From Methanobacterium sp. UBA44 (GTDB lineage Archaea; Methanobacteriota; Methanobacteria; Methanobacteriales; Methanobacteriaceae): a stretch of 64,000 bases of DNA. The notes beneath the pieces are model-generated. The model did not search any database. It was not told the origin of the DNA and was given only the letters and a program-made list of their open reading frames with translations. This document shows positions 44,902 through 54,830 of the stretch, one piece after another. Location: contig DACV01000007.1 in the NCBI GenBank assembly GCA_002494885.1, positions 1 through 64,000 of the forward strand, written 5' to 3'. A program made the position numbers and the translations under genes. Within the stretch, counting starts at the first letter, position 1. Each line of letters opens with the position of its first letter.

Positions 44902-45405
44902 AATATCACCTATCCTATAACATCATTGTTGACATGATTTATATTTAAATGTATCACTTATTAATTATAAAATATACAATGAATTTTTTGTATAAGTCAA
45001 CAAATCTGCTTTCAATATATAATAATTTAATCTTTTCTAATCAGAAAATCAATCTTAAGTATAAGCTGATTTTATAATAAGAACTGCTATTGTTTCTATG
45101 TTATTAATAGTATTTAAGCTTAAGAAGATTATGGTTACTGATACTGCTCATTACCCATTAAAAAAGATTAAATAAATTATCTACTCCTTTAATTATTTTT
45201 AAAAATTCATTTAAGTAGAAATTCATATATAAGTTTTACCATTGAATCAAATGGTAATATGATTATGATTTTGATTCAATGATTCGTTGTTAATCCGATC
45301 TATAATAGATTATTATGATTTTACAGATAAATTGAAAAGTAAGAAACACATAAACCAAAATATTATGATAAACCAATATTAAAACTTAAGATATAAAATA
45401 GTCAG
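44902..45405. other. 504-base intergenic region
   Basis: Separates divergent LSm and PUA genes and holds no protein gene that I can support. The left part contains the LSm promoter. The right part has a strong TATA (45226-45234) followed by overlapping inverted repeats, listed separately. The length is unusual for this compact genome, so an RNA gene is possible. Confidence 0.4.
45236..45280 (+). promoter_or_regulatory. Overlapping inverted repeats next to a TATA box
   Basis: An 8-bp inverted repeat (TTACCATT at 45236, AATGGTAA at 45250, six bases between) overlaps an 11-bp perfect inverted repeat (ATTGAATCAAA at 45241, TTTGATTCAAT at 45270, 18 bases between). They begin just after a CATATATAAG TATA element (45226-45235) and cover the expected transcription start. 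This placement fits an operator or the 5' end of a structured RNA. Confidence 0.4.
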
Positions 45406-45414
45406 GTGCATAAA

Positions 45415-45891
45415 TTGAAAATAAGAAAACGTTATCACCTTCAAAAAAAGAAATTAAAAAAGGTTAAAGAACAGCTCGGAAATTTTTCCAGTTTAATTCA
45501 GCCAAAAAGCATGGTTGAAATCCTTGAAAGCGATCTATACGACATTATATTAGTAAATGGAAAACCCCTGATTATGATGATTGATAGCAAACCTGTTCCA
45601 ACACTTAAAGGTGCATTAGAGCTTGAAATCACAACAAATTACGTTGTGGTGGATATGGGTGCAGTTAAATTTGTTGCAAAGGGGGCAGATATAATGTCTC
45701 CAGGAATCACTGAAGCTGATTTAAATATAAAAGAAGGAGATTTTGTTATTATCGTTGATGAAACTCATAAAAAACCTCTTGCTGTAGGGAAAAGTCTTAT
45801 TTCAGGCCAGGAAATGGTTGAAAACAAAGAGGGAAAAGCAATTAAAACTATTCATTATATCGGAGACAAAATCTGGAACTTAGTGGTATAA
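45415..45891 (+). CDS. PUA-domain RNA-binding protein
   Basis: About 158 residues. The basic N-terminus (KIRKRYHLQKKKLKKVKEQL) leads to a DUF1947-like segment. The PUA domain fills about 75-150 (FVAKGADIMSPGI, GDFVIIVDETHKKPLAVGKS). Such proteins bind rRNA or tRNA and resemble the MCT-1/eIF2D group. I place the start at TTG 45415, with AGGTG six bases upstream; the GTG at 45406 is part of that site. It is followed by arfB 11 bases later. Confidence 0.8.
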   Translation: MKIRKRYHLQKKKLKKVKEQLGNFSSLIQPKSMVEILESDLYDIILVNGKPLIMMIDSKPVPTLKGALELEITTNYVVVDMGAVKFVAKGADIMSPGITEADLNIKEGDFVIIVDETHKKPLAVGKSLISGQEMVENKEGKAIKTIHYIGDKIWNLVV

Positions 45892-45902
45892 CGAGTGAAA
45901 TT

Positions 45903-46601
45903 ATGGAACTTAAACTGGAATCTGGAAATGTCATTTCTCCAAAAGTTCATGAGATAGGAGTGCTTGCAATAGGATCTCACCTTGAAAATCACGGGTCTGC
46001 ACTTCCAATTGATACAGATTCTAAAATTGCAGCCTATGTTGCCCTTCAAGCAGCTTTAAGGAGCGGTGCAAAGTTTTTAGGAATACTGTATGCTGCTACT
46101 GAATACCCATACATAAAACATGGTATTCACGTAAATGCTCAAGAATTAGCATTAAATCGGCTGCTTCCTACGCTCAAAAGCGCAAAAAAATGTCTTAATA
46201 TAAAAAAAGTGATTCTTATAAATGGACATGGAGGCAATATTCCCCTTCTTGATTATTTGGAAGAGATAGAAAAAGCATTGGAAATTAAGATAATGTTCAA
46301 TAACAAAATTGTGGAAATTGAAGGTCCCCATGCAGGAACTGGTGAGCTTTCCATGGGGAGTGTTTTAAAAATTGTCGATAAATCGAAGCTTGAAGAACAC
46401 TGCAACTTTAAAAGTAATCCTGAAGTGGGCATGGTCGGTTTTAAAGAAGCCCGCAATATTGATAAAGGAATAGATGAAGGAGCAATGGTCGTTGAAAATG
46501 AAGGCGTTTGTATAGATGTAGAATTAGGTAATAAGTTGCTTGAAACTGCTATTGAGGATATTCTAAAGGATATTAAGGACATGGATCAATTACAACCCTA
46601 A
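45903..46601 (+). CDS. arfB: Formylaminopyrimidine deformylase (creatininase family)
   Basis: 232 residues. Metal ligands are in AIGSHLENHGSALP, IDTDSKI and INGHGGNIPLL, with Glu in AGTGELSMGS. The short length and archaeal form fit ArfB, which removes formate from the product of archaeal GTP cyclohydrolase III on the way to riboflavin and coenzyme F420. Other creatininase-family amidases are the alternative. It is in one operon with the PUA gene. Confidence 0.83.
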   Translation: MELKLESGNVISPKVHEIGVLAIGSHLENHGSALPIDTDSKIAAYVALQAALRSGAKFLGILYAATEYPYIKHGIHVNAQELALNRLLPTLKSAKKCLNIKKVILINGHGGNIPLLDYLEEIEKALEIKIMFNNKIVEIEGPHAGTGELSMGSVLKIVDKSKLEEHCNFKSNPEVGMVGFKEARNIDKGIDEGAMVVENEGVCIDVELGNKLLETAIEDILKDIKDMDQLQP

Positions 46602-46622
46602 TAAAAGACGGATTACGTTAAG

Positions 46623-48176
46623 GTGTCATATATAAATTCTATTAAAAAACCGCTGCTTAATAAAATAGACCTTATTTTACCTCTTTTAATTTTTATATTC
46701 ACTTTTTCAGTTTATATAACTTTTTTAGTTCCATCCATACTTCAGGGAGATCCTGCTGAATTCTGTATAGCTTCTTATGTTCTGGGAGTACCTCACCCAA
46801 ACGGTTATCCTATATATACATGGGTCGGGCATCTTTTCACACTTTTACCCATTGGAAGTGTTGCTTATAGGGTCAATTTAATGTCAGCTTTCTTTGGAGC
46901 TGCCGCTGTTTCTTTAATCTACCTTATTGTACTTAAAATAAAATTATGGAATAAAGACATTAATAAAAGCTCATTAAATAGCTCTAACCAAAGTTCCCTT
47001 AATATTTATAGATTTATTGCACTGATTGCAGCATTTTCACTGGCATTTTCCAGAACTTTCTGGTCACAATCAGAATTTGCTGAAGTTTATACACTCAATG
47101 CATTTTTGCTTTAATGATTTTAATACTATTAATGTGGAGTGAAAATAAAAATAGCAAATATTTATATGTTTTTTTTTCTGATTTATGGAATAAGTATCGG
47201 CACTCATTCTTCCAACCTTTTATTTATGCCCGTATTTATAATATATATCTATTTAACCAATTATAAAGTATTTTTAAATGTTAAAAATGCTTCACTGTTT
47301 TTAATTTTCTTTTTATTGGGGATTTCGCAATTTTTATACATATTAATCAGAGTTTCCCAAATTCCAGAGTACAGCTACATTTCCCCAGGCTTTAATGAAT
47401 GGTTGTATTTGATTACTGCTAAACAATATGTCCATCATTTAGTTTTTTCCATATCTGATATTCCTCAAAGAATTTTGATTTATTTAGGCCATTTTAAAGC
47501 AAATTATTTAGTTTTAGGCCCTATTTTTGGGATAATAGGAATAATAGAATTATTTAGGAAGAATAAAAAAATACTTTTTCTCCTTGGTTTAATGTTCATT
47601 TTAAACGTCTCATTTTACCTTAATTATTATGTTTACGATGTAGAAATGATGTTTATTCCATCATTTCTTATATTTTCTATTTTTATTGGAACAGGAATAT
47701 TTGCAATCCTGGAATTTATAAAAAATGAATCAACCCATTTTAAGGAAAATATAACCTTTAAAGATATGAAATTTGATATATTCAGTATTTCCATGATTTT
47801 TATTCTTTTAATGTCTTTTTTAATGCCTTTATCATTTTATTCGGCAAATACTGATGACATTAAACAGATTAATGATGATAAAATTGTTGATTTTACCTTT
47901 ACAGCCCTTAAAGGAATTCCCTCCAATTCAACAATTATAACTTACTGGCATCCTTACACCGCTTTTAAATATTACCAGGTAGTAGAAAATGTCAATCCTA
48001 ATGTCAAAATAATAGCAGTAGATGATCAGAACCTTCTGAATACAATAAATCAAAATATAGATAATGGAAAACTATTTATTGTCCATGATATATCCCTTAT
48101 TGGACCATATTACAGAGTAACTCCTGTTTTAGAATTTTCAGGTTCAGAAACATTATATAAAATAGAAAGATATTAG
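46623..48176 (+). pseudogene. DUF2723 multi-spanning membrane protein with two compensating frameshifts
   Basis: Two open parts, 46623-47114 (GTG start, 163 residues) and 47139-48176 (345 residues), are in the same frame but separated by stops. In the +1 frame, the 70 bases between the T5 run (about 47103-47107) and the T9 run (47169-47177) read ALMILILLMWSENKNSKYLY, exactly the membrane text expected. Adding one T to the first run and removing one from the second gives a single protein of about 517 residues. DPAEFCIASYVLGVPHPNG, FWSQSEFAEVYTLNAF and GISIGTHSSNLL are DUF2723 signatures (GT-C-like). It is probably a glycan transferase. The tidy compensation suggests sequencing error, but a dead gene cannot be excluded. 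Confidence 0.82.
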
Positions 48177-50669
48177 TTAATTTTCTATATTTTTTATTAA
48201 CTTAGAACACTCTTTTGCAACTTTATGGTTTTTAAATGCCTTTGAAATTCTCCTGATAGCTTCAAGCGTTCTTATTATTGAATCAAGCCATGAAAATATA
48301 TCTCCAGCATAGGCATGAATCTGATAATTACGCATGAACTTTTTACTTATATCTACAGGGTCTTTTTTCATCATACGTTCTCTCATCACTCTTCTTGAAA
48401 ATTCAGTCTGGAAGCATTTACAGAAAGGTCTATCCTTGCATCTACATGAGAAAAAATCGATCTGCATATTGATCAGAGGATCCCTGAGATTTGCTTCAAG
48501 TTTGGAAATCACATCAGCAGATGACAGAATGTCCAGGGTGGAATCTGCAAACATTCTGGATGATAAATTGATTTTAAGAACCTTACTTAGTCTTCGATTA
48601 ACTCTGTTTGACATATATGCGCTTTCAAACGGCTCAAGCGCAATTGCAGTTTCAAGGGGGTTTTTATTTAAGTTTTTCTTAATATACTGGGCGTCTTTAT
48701 AATTTAAAAATGAAACTGATACAGCTTTCCCAAAAGGAGTTGCATATATAACTTTATTTCTTTCCTCTACCAACCCATAATCTAACAATATATTAAATGC
48801 CTCATCAAAACTAAGAGGTAAATCAAGGTTTTTATATGCCTTGGTTAAATCATCGAAACTTTTAGCATGCCCAGAAGAAATATCTGCCAGAAATTGTTCA
48901 ATAACATCATTTTCAGAATAATCTACAAATATTGGATCTACATCACTTTCAAGAAGATTTATGGCCATGAAATCTTCTGTTTCTTCATCGAATTTCCTTC
49001 CAACTTCAGGAATGAGATATATTTTACCAGTATCGTGATATGAAGGCCTACCAGCCCTTCCAACCATCTGTGAAAACTCATTATTGGTCAACCATTTATT
49101 ACCCATGGTTAGGGATTCAAAAATAACCTGTGATGCTGGAAAATCAACACCCGCTGCAAGTGCTGCTGTTGTAACCACTGTGGAAATCTTTTGATTTGCA
49201 AAATCCCTTTCAATCCTATTTTTTTTGGAATAGGAAAGCCCTGCATGATAAGCAGCAGCATTAACATGTCTTTTTTCCAGATAATCTGCAATTGAATGGG
49301 TTTTTCTCCTTGAATTTGTAAAAATAATGCTCTGACCATGAAATCCCTTTTCAGAGATATTTTTGTACTCTGCCCGAGTTATTTTAGCCATGATGTCTTC
49401 TTTTTCGTATTCTGACCTTGAAAAAATGAGATGACGTTCCAGTGGAACAGGACGTTTATCATATTCAATCAATTTCATTCCGAACTCTTTAGCAATTACA
49501 TCAGGATTTTTTATGGTTGCAGAAAGCCCTATTATTTGTATATCTTTAAAAAGTGCCTTTAGTCTTTGTATAAGGCCGTTTAAACGTGGGCCGCGCTCTT
49601 CATCGTCCAGCATGTGTATTTCGTCAATTACAATAGTTCCAAGTTCACCAAGATCATCTGATTTTCCTGAGCGCAGAAGAAAATCAAGGCCTTCATATGT
49701 CCCCACAATAACATCGGCATTTTTTACATCTTCATCTGGAAGTGAAAGTTCTTCTTTTGCTTTTATTCTACTCATACCAACTCTTATTGCTACATTTAAA
49801 CCTAATTTCCTATATCTCTTCTTAAAATCTCTGTATTTTTGATTTGCAAGGGCCACAAGCGGGGTTAAAAACATGAACTTTTTACCTTTAAGTGCATTGG
49901 GAATTCCTGCAAGTTCTCCAATTAGGGTTTTTCCGCTTGCAGTTGCAGAAACTATAAGGAGATTTTCCCCTTCAAGAAGACCATTAGAAAGAGCTAATTT
50001 CTGTACTGGAAGCAAATATTTTCCCTGCTTTTTCAATACCTTCTTAAACTCATCTGGAACGTTAATTTCATCCATACTCATGTTAACTGTATCATCCTTT
50101 TCTACTGTAGTTATTTTATCATACAGCGTTAGATCAGGATTTTTTAAGGGATTAAAATTAGGATCAAAGATGCTTAAAACTTTATTCAGGTCGCCAGAAT
50201 TATCCAGCATTTTTTTGAAGTTATTAAATGCACTTAAATCAATTGATCTGGATTTTAATTCACGCTTTATCTCTTCTTCTGCACATTTTCTGCATATATA
50301 GTTTTTATGGAATAAATAAGCCACATGGGGATTTATAATTGTTATATATCCTCCCATGGTACAGTGTTTACAGATCCTTGTCCTTCTATAGTTAATGTTC
50401 AAAGAATCAAGCATTTCCTCGATTTCTGCATCTTCGCCTATGATATATACATTTTGCTTCTTTAAAATCTTTAAGGCTTCGCCAGGAGGAAAAAGAGATT
50501 CTTTATCGCCTTTTTTTACTATGAATTTATATGGCCTTATCTGATTATTTATTCTTTTAAGTTTAAGATAACCATAAAAAAGCGGCTCCCTTCTTGAATT
50601 TAACGCTCCATTCGAGCTTCCAATTGGAAATAATTCCACAATCTTTTTGTTACGACGTAAAATTATCAT
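48177..50669 (-). CDS. Ski2-like DEAD/DEAH helicase with zinc fingers
   Basis: 830 residues. A zinc site with CKHC and CRKC lies at about 98-135. The helicase core has ATASGKTLIG (Walker A, about 240), DEIHMLDDEERGPRLNG, GLSATIKNPD, YHAGLSYSKKNRIERDF and QMVGRAGRPSYHDTG. A second cysteine cluster (SCRCKDRPFCKCF) is near 745. The order fits archaeal Ski2-type helicases related to Hel308 but with extra metal sites. Likely RNA or DNA unwinding in repair or RNA turnover. Its stop is directly next to the convergent DUF2723 stop. Confidence 0.85.
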   Translation of the reverse strand: MIILRRNKKIVELFPIGSSNGALNSRREPLFYGYLKLKRINNQIRPYKFIVKKGDKESLFPPGEALKILKKQNVYIIGEDAEIEEMLDSLNINYRRTRICKHCTMGGYITIINPHVAYLFHKNYICRKCAEEEIKRELKSRSIDLSAFNNFKKMLDNSGDLNKVLSIFDPNFNPLKNPDLTLYDKITTVEKDDTVNMSMDEINVPDEFKKVLKKQGKYLLPVQKLALSNGLLEGENLLIVSATASGKTLIGELAGIPNALKGKKFMFLTPLVALANQKYRDFKKRYRKLGLNVAIRVGMSRIKAKEELSLPDEDVKNADVIVGTYEGLDFLLRSGKSDDLGELGTIVIDEIHMLDDEERGPRLNGLIQRLKALFKDIQIIGLSATIKNPDVIAKEFGMKLIEYDKRPVPLERHLIFSRSEYEKEDIMAKITRAEYKNISEKGFHGQSIIFTNSRRKTHSIADYLEKRHVNAAAYHAGLSYSKKNRIERDFANQKISTVVTTAALAAGVDFPASQVIFESLTMGNKWLTNNEFSQMVGRAGRPSYHDTGKIYLIPEVGRKFDEETEDFMAINLLESDVDPIFVDYSENDVIEQFLADISSGHAKSFDDLTKAYKNLDLPLSFDEAFNILLDYGLVEERNKVIYATPFGKAVSVSFLNYKDAQYIKKNLNKNPLETAIALEPFESAYMSNRVNRRLSKVLKINLSSRMFADSTLDILSSADVISKLEANLRDPLINMQIDFFSCRCKDRPFCKCFQTEFSRRVMRERMMKKDPVDISKKFMRNYQIHAYAGDIFSWLDSIIRTLEAIRRISKAFKNHKVAKECSKLIKNIEN

Positions 50670-50857
50670 GATATCAACTGATTTTTAAAATTAGAAAAAA
50701 TCTATTTAAAGATTTATTTAATTATTTATTTATATCTAATGTAGAAAAATAAATATGTTTTTTAGGATTATATCCCGAATATTAGTTTTAATTGTTATTT
50801 ATGTTCAATTTTGCTTTTTTTGAGTTAATAAGAGGATAATACACATTAAATTAAAAA

Positions 50858-51181
50858 TTAATCCCAATTCTGTGAATTTGTTATGTGCTCTTCTTTAGTG
50901 TTATTTTTATTTGTTGTTGAATTTGATACTTTATTTGATGTATTAGTTGAATTAGTGGTGTTAGTCATGTTGTAATAATGTCTTTTTACATGAACTGGCT
51001 CAAATGAGGAATCTTCAATAATTGTTAATTGATCTTCACCATTAAGGGCAAAAGATGAGGGTAAAATTCCAGAAGTTATATCGTTACCAGAATTCAGTAC
51101 ATTAACACATGAACCAAACCCAAATGCCACTAAAGATACCATTAAAACTGCAAATAGTTTCCCTTTTTTACCAGAATTCAT
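50858..51181 (-). CDS. Small secreted Asn/Thr-rich protein
   Basis: 107 residues. A signal peptide covers about 1-24 (FAVLMVSLVAFGFGSC), possibly with a Cys for lipid attachment. The second half is dense with N-glycosylation sequons (NMT, NTT, NST, NTS, NST) in low-complexity Asn/Thr/Ser. GAGGAAA precedes ATG 51181. No family is recognised. It may be a heavily glycosylated surface peptide. Confidence 0.6.
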   Translation of the reverse strand: MNSGKKGKLFAVLMVSLVAFGFGSCVNVLNSGNDITSGILPSSFALNGEDQLTIIEDSSFEPVHVKRHYYNMTNTTNSTNTSNKVSNSTTNKNNTKEEHITNSQNWD

Positions 51182-51485
51182 TTAAAATTTCCTCTTTTAC
51201 TGATAATGAATATAGATTTATTTTGAGATTTAAAACTTTCTAATAATTTAATTTTTAATAAACTTTCATAGAGTTTGGTGAATAATTTTAGATTAATAGT
51301 AATACATTTATAATACGTTTTACATAACAGATTGTGTTTAATTAATGTCATCTTAATTTATAAGCTGTACTACATTTCCAAAATTATTCGTATATTTATT
51401 TTCTTTGATGTGGTGTGGTTGAACTATTTGCACAGATGTGTAATTAAAAAGTTCCTGAAAGTCTGTGGCCCAGACAGGTTAAAAA
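51182..51485. other. 304-base intergenic region
   Basis: AT-rich, between the secreted protein and a tiny open frame. A weak 5-bp hairpin (GTCTG/CAGAC) lies near 51461-51475, just before the tiny frame. Nothing else supported. Confidence 0.3.
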
Positions 51486-51644
51486 ATGCATGATAATGAT
51501 TTGTTAATGAAGAAATTATCGAAAATATCCACAGAAACATCAGAGAATTTAACGGGAACAATCAAAAAATTTGAAAAGAAAATATTTTACAGAGGAATAT
51601 TTAAAAAAGTTGTGGATTCTGAAAGGCGTTTATATTCAGGATAA
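51486..51644 (+). CDS. Possible 52-residue basic protein
   Basis: An ATG frame of 52 residues (MHDNDLLMKKLSK... ending VVDSERRLYSG), amphipathic and basic, with AGGTT eight bases upstream. Codon use looks like neighbouring genes. No family recognised. The downstream response regulator starts 147 bases later. It could be a real small protein or chance. Confidence 0.42.
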   Translation: MHDNDLLMKKLSKISTETSENLTGTIKKFEKKIFYRGIFKKVVDSERRLYSG

Positions 51645-51791
51645 AATATTTTAATGAATTTTTATATCCAAAATGAATATTAAAAAGTAAATTTCAATAA
51701 GAAGTAAATATAAATAAATAGTAATTAACTAAATTTCTGATCCCATTTAACTAACTATAGTAATTTAAATTGAGTTATAAGGTGTAAATCA

Positions 51792-52598
51792 ATGAACAAT
51801 AAACCAATTAAAATTCTTTTAATTGAAGATAATGAAGCTGATGCAAGATTTATAATGGAAATGTTTAAAGAAATTAAACCTGAATTCAAATTGATACATG
51901 CCACAAAACTGAATGAAGGGTTTAAATTAGCCGAATCTAACTCATTTGATGTTTTGTTATTGGATTTAAGTTTACCTGACAGTACTGGTTTTGACACATT
52001 CAAAAAAACCAATGCAAAAATTCCAGAATTACCTATAGTTATATTAAGCGGTCTTGATAATGAAGAAATGGCAATTAAAGCTGTTAGGGAAGGGGCGCAG
52101 GATTATTTGATGAAAGGTGATGTTAATAACAGAATATTATCACGAGCTATATCATATGCTATTGAACGAAAGAATACTGAAAAAGAGTTAATTGAAAGTC
52201 AGAATGATTTAGTAAATCTTATCAAGCAATACACCACAGAATTAAAGGATAAAGGTGTTTTAAGCGCTGAAGATATTCATAAAAGTTTAGAAGTAAAAAT
52301 CGAAAATTATCAAAAACTTATGAGATCACAGATACATGAAAAAGAAATGAAAGGTGGCGTAAAAAGCCAGATACAACTTTACAATGAGAGAGTCCCTAAA
52401 AGTTTATGGTTAAAGGTTGCAGAAGACTTTAAAAGACAAGATGATAATTTATATGTAAGTGAAAAAGATATAAAGGTTAAATCTGCTGAAGCAGAAGATT
52501 TAGAGGATCTGGTAGAAATTATTAAAGAATTAGGAGAGAGGGGATATTTTGCAGAGGAACATTATGTTGTAGACCTTGAAGAAAATATGAATATGTAA
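51792..52598 (+). CDS. Response regulator with receiver domain and unknown C-terminal region
   Basis: 268 residues. The receiver domain (1-125) has LIEDNEAD, phospho-acceptor Asp in DVLLLDLSLPDSTG (about 56), ILSGLDNEE and the Lys in DYLMKGD. Residues about 130-180 are a charged coil. The C-terminus (180-268, VPKSLWLKVAEDFKRQ, AEDLEDLVEIIKELGERGYF) is not recognised. No kinase is adjacent. GGTGT precedes ATG 51792. Likely acts by protein interaction rather than direct DNA binding. Confidence 0.82.
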   Translation: MNNKPIKILLIEDNEADARFIMEMFKEIKPEFKLIHATKLNEGFKLAESNSFDVLLLDLSLPDSTGFDTFKKTNAKIPELPIVILSGLDNEEMAIKAVREGAQDYLMKGDVNNRILSRAISYAIERKNTEKELIESQNDLVNLIKQYTTELKDKGVLSAEDIHKSLEVKIENYQKLMRSQIHEKEMKGGVKSQIQLYNERVPKSLWLKVAEDFKRQDDNLYVSEKDIKVKSAEAEDLEDLVEIIKELGERGYFAEEHYVVDLEENMNM

Positions 52599-52622
52599 AA
52601 TAAAAACTCATTTTAGTTAATT

Positions 52623-54401
52623 TTATTCTACAGTGACACATTTAGCGAGATTTTTGGGGTGATCTGGATCAATTCCTTTCATCACGCTGATATAATAAGA
52701 TAAAAGCTGTAAAGGAATAACATAATGTATTGATGAAAACATCTCATCAATCTTATCCTCAAATTCAATCATGTCGTGGGCCTCAGACTTTAGAACCTCA
52801 TCCTCAGATGATCCAAGACCAATAACATGAGCACCTCTTGCTTTAACTTCTTCGACATTACTTAATGTCTTTTCATGACTTTTTCCCGGAGGAGCAACTG
52901 CAACAACAGGAACATCATCATCAATAAGAGCTAATGGGCCGTGTTTTAATTCTCCAGCAGCATAACCTTCTGCATGTATATATGTTATCTCTTTTAATTT
53001 CAATGCTCCTTCCATGGCTGTAGGATAAGAAAATCCCCTTCCAATGAAGAAAAAATCTTTTGCATCTTTGTATTTCATTGCTATTTCTTTAATGAGGTCC
53101 TCTTTTTCTAGAGCATTGCGCATATAATCTGGAATATTCTGTAATTTTTCCAACAACTCTTCTTTTCCGCTCATGCAAATTGCAAGAAGATATATAGCTA
53201 CAAGCTGACTTACATATGTTTTTGTCGCTGCAACCCCAATTTCAGGACCAGGTCTTATGTATATTACATAATCAGCTTCCCTTGTAGCTGTACTTCCAAC
53301 TACATTTACAATTGCAAGGGTTTTTGCCTTATGATTTACAAGTTTTAAAGCCTTAAGCGTATCTGCAGTCTCCCCAGACTGTGTAATAGCTATTACAAGT
53401 GTATTTTCGTCCAGTGCCTCTGCAGAATACCCAAATTCAGATGCAAGTATAACATCAGTTGGGATAGCAATTAAACCTTCAAATAGATATTTACCAATGA
53501 GTGATGCATGATACGATGTTCCACAGGCTACAAAACAAATTCTATTAAATTTTTTGAATTTCTGAACGATTTTTTTAATTTCATTAATTTCCTTTAATGT
53601 ATTTTTAACTGCCTCAGGCTGTTCGTGGATCTCTTTTAACATGAAATGATCATAACCACCTTTTTTGGCCATGTCCGGGGTCCAGTCAATAGTAAAAATC
53701 TCTTTTTTAATTACATTACCATCACTATCTTTAATTTCAATACCTTCATCGCTTAGAATTACCATCTCATGATCTTCAAGATAGATAATCTTATTTGTAT
53801 GCTCTAAAATGGCAGGAGCATCAGATGCTATAAAATACTCTCTATTTCCCTTTCCTACAATAAGAGGACTTTCTTTCCTGGCTCCCACTACCTTATTGGG
53901 CTCATCTCTGGAGATGGCTGCTATTGCATATGATCCTTCAATATTTCCAATTGCTAGTCTGGTTGCAGATTCCAGATCATTGCCCATATCCATGTATTTT
54001 TCAATAAGATGAGGAATAACTTCTGTATCTGTCTCTGATTTAAACTGGTGACCTTCCTTTATCAACTGGTCTCTAATTTCCTTATAATTTTCAATAATTC
54101 CATTATGAACAACTGCAATTTTATTTTTACAATCGGTATGGGGATGGGAATTCTCTTTAGTGGGTAGCCCATGTGTGGCCCATCTTACATGAGCAATACC
54201 CATATCTCCAGGTAAATCATCTAAATTTAAATTTTCATGGACATCATCAATTTTTCCGCTGTCTTTTTTTATTTTTATTATACTTGAAGAAGTAGCAATA
54301 CCTACTGAATCGTAGCCCCTGTATTCCAGTTTTTTTACGCAATTCAACAAAACAGGAGCAGCTTTTTTATTATATAATATACATCCTATTATCCCGCACA
54401 T
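52623..54401 (-). CDS. glmS: Glutamine-fructose-6-phosphate aminotransferase (isomerizing)
   Basis: 592 residues from ATG 54401, which makes the nucleophile Cys residue 2 (MCGIIGC); an upstream GTG at 54410 is only the ribosome binding site (GGTGA). The N-terminal glutaminase has YRGYDSVGIA, HVRWATHG and NGIIENYK. Two SIS domains bind the sugar (CGTSYHASLIG, TQSGETADTL, GRGFSYPTAMEGALKLKE). The last residues LAKCVTVE are the conserved GlmS tail. It makes glucosamine-6-phosphate for UDP-GlcNAc, the source of pseudomurein and nonulosonate sugars. No glmS ribozyme was seen upstream. Confidence 0.95.
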   Translation of the reverse strand: MCGIIGCILYNKKAAPVLLNCVKKLEYRGYDSVGIATSSSIIKIKKDSGKIDDVHENLNLDDLPGDMGIAHVRWATHGLPTKENSHPHTDCKNKIAVVHNGIIENYKEIRDQLIKEGHQFKSETDTEVIPHLIEKYMDMGNDLESATRLAIGNIEGSYAIAAISRDEPNKVVGARKESPLIVGKGNREYFIASDAPAILEHTNKIIYLEDHEMVILSDEGIEIKDSDGNVIKKEIFTIDWTPDMAKKGGYDHFMLKEIHEQPEAVKNTLKEINEIKKIVQKFKKFNRICFVACGTSYHASLIGKYLFEGLIAIPTDVILASEFGYSAEALDENTLVIAITQSGETADTLKALKLVNHKAKTLAIVNVVGSTATREADYVIYIRPGPEIGVAATKTYVSQLVAIYLLAICMSGKEELLEKLQNIPDYMRNALEKEDLIKEIAMKYKDAKDFFFIGRGFSYPTAMEGALKLKEITYIHAEGYAAGELKHGPLALIDDDVPVVAVAPPGKSHEKTLSNVEEVKARGAHVIGLGSSEDEVLKSEAHDMIEFEDKIDEMFSSIHYVIPLQLLSYYISVMKGIDPDHPKNLAKCVTVE

Positions 54402-54410
54402 GTATTTCAC

Positions 54411-54830
54411 CAGATGGTGTCTATAATTGTTTTTTACTTGTTAATATTATTATTTTCTTAATTAGAAATTAAAATATAGCCATATCCCAGTATATTTAAT
54501 TACAATCATGACTAAAATATAATCTAATTATTTTATCTTTTAATATGGAACCATTCAGTATATTAGACTATCGTAATATATTTTAAAAAATAAAACCATT
54601 TCACTGAATGACTAAAAATTGTATTTTTTTATACTTAATAAGAATACCTATAATATACTTTTTCCAAAATAGATATTGTAAAATATAAGGATCATCACTT
54701 GACTTAACTTTCCTATTGAAAGACTGTGAAGCTATGAATGATAAAAATTATTTATTATGAAATGGAATTATAATAAAAAGGAGCATTTTATTTATTTAAA
54801 TAATACACATTAGGTATTGGAGAGAAATAA
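54411..54830. other. 420-base intergenic region
   Basis: AT-rich region between divergent genes glmS and the next one. An 8-bp inverted repeat (CATTCAGT near 54553 and ACTGAATG near 54603) with a long spacer is visible but weak. No gene is supported. GGAGAG before ATG 54831 is the next gene's ribosome binding site. Confidence 0.35.

Noticed and set aside
52623..54830. glmS ribozyme upstream of glmS
   Set aside because: No such structure was seen, and the ribozyme is a bacterial feature.
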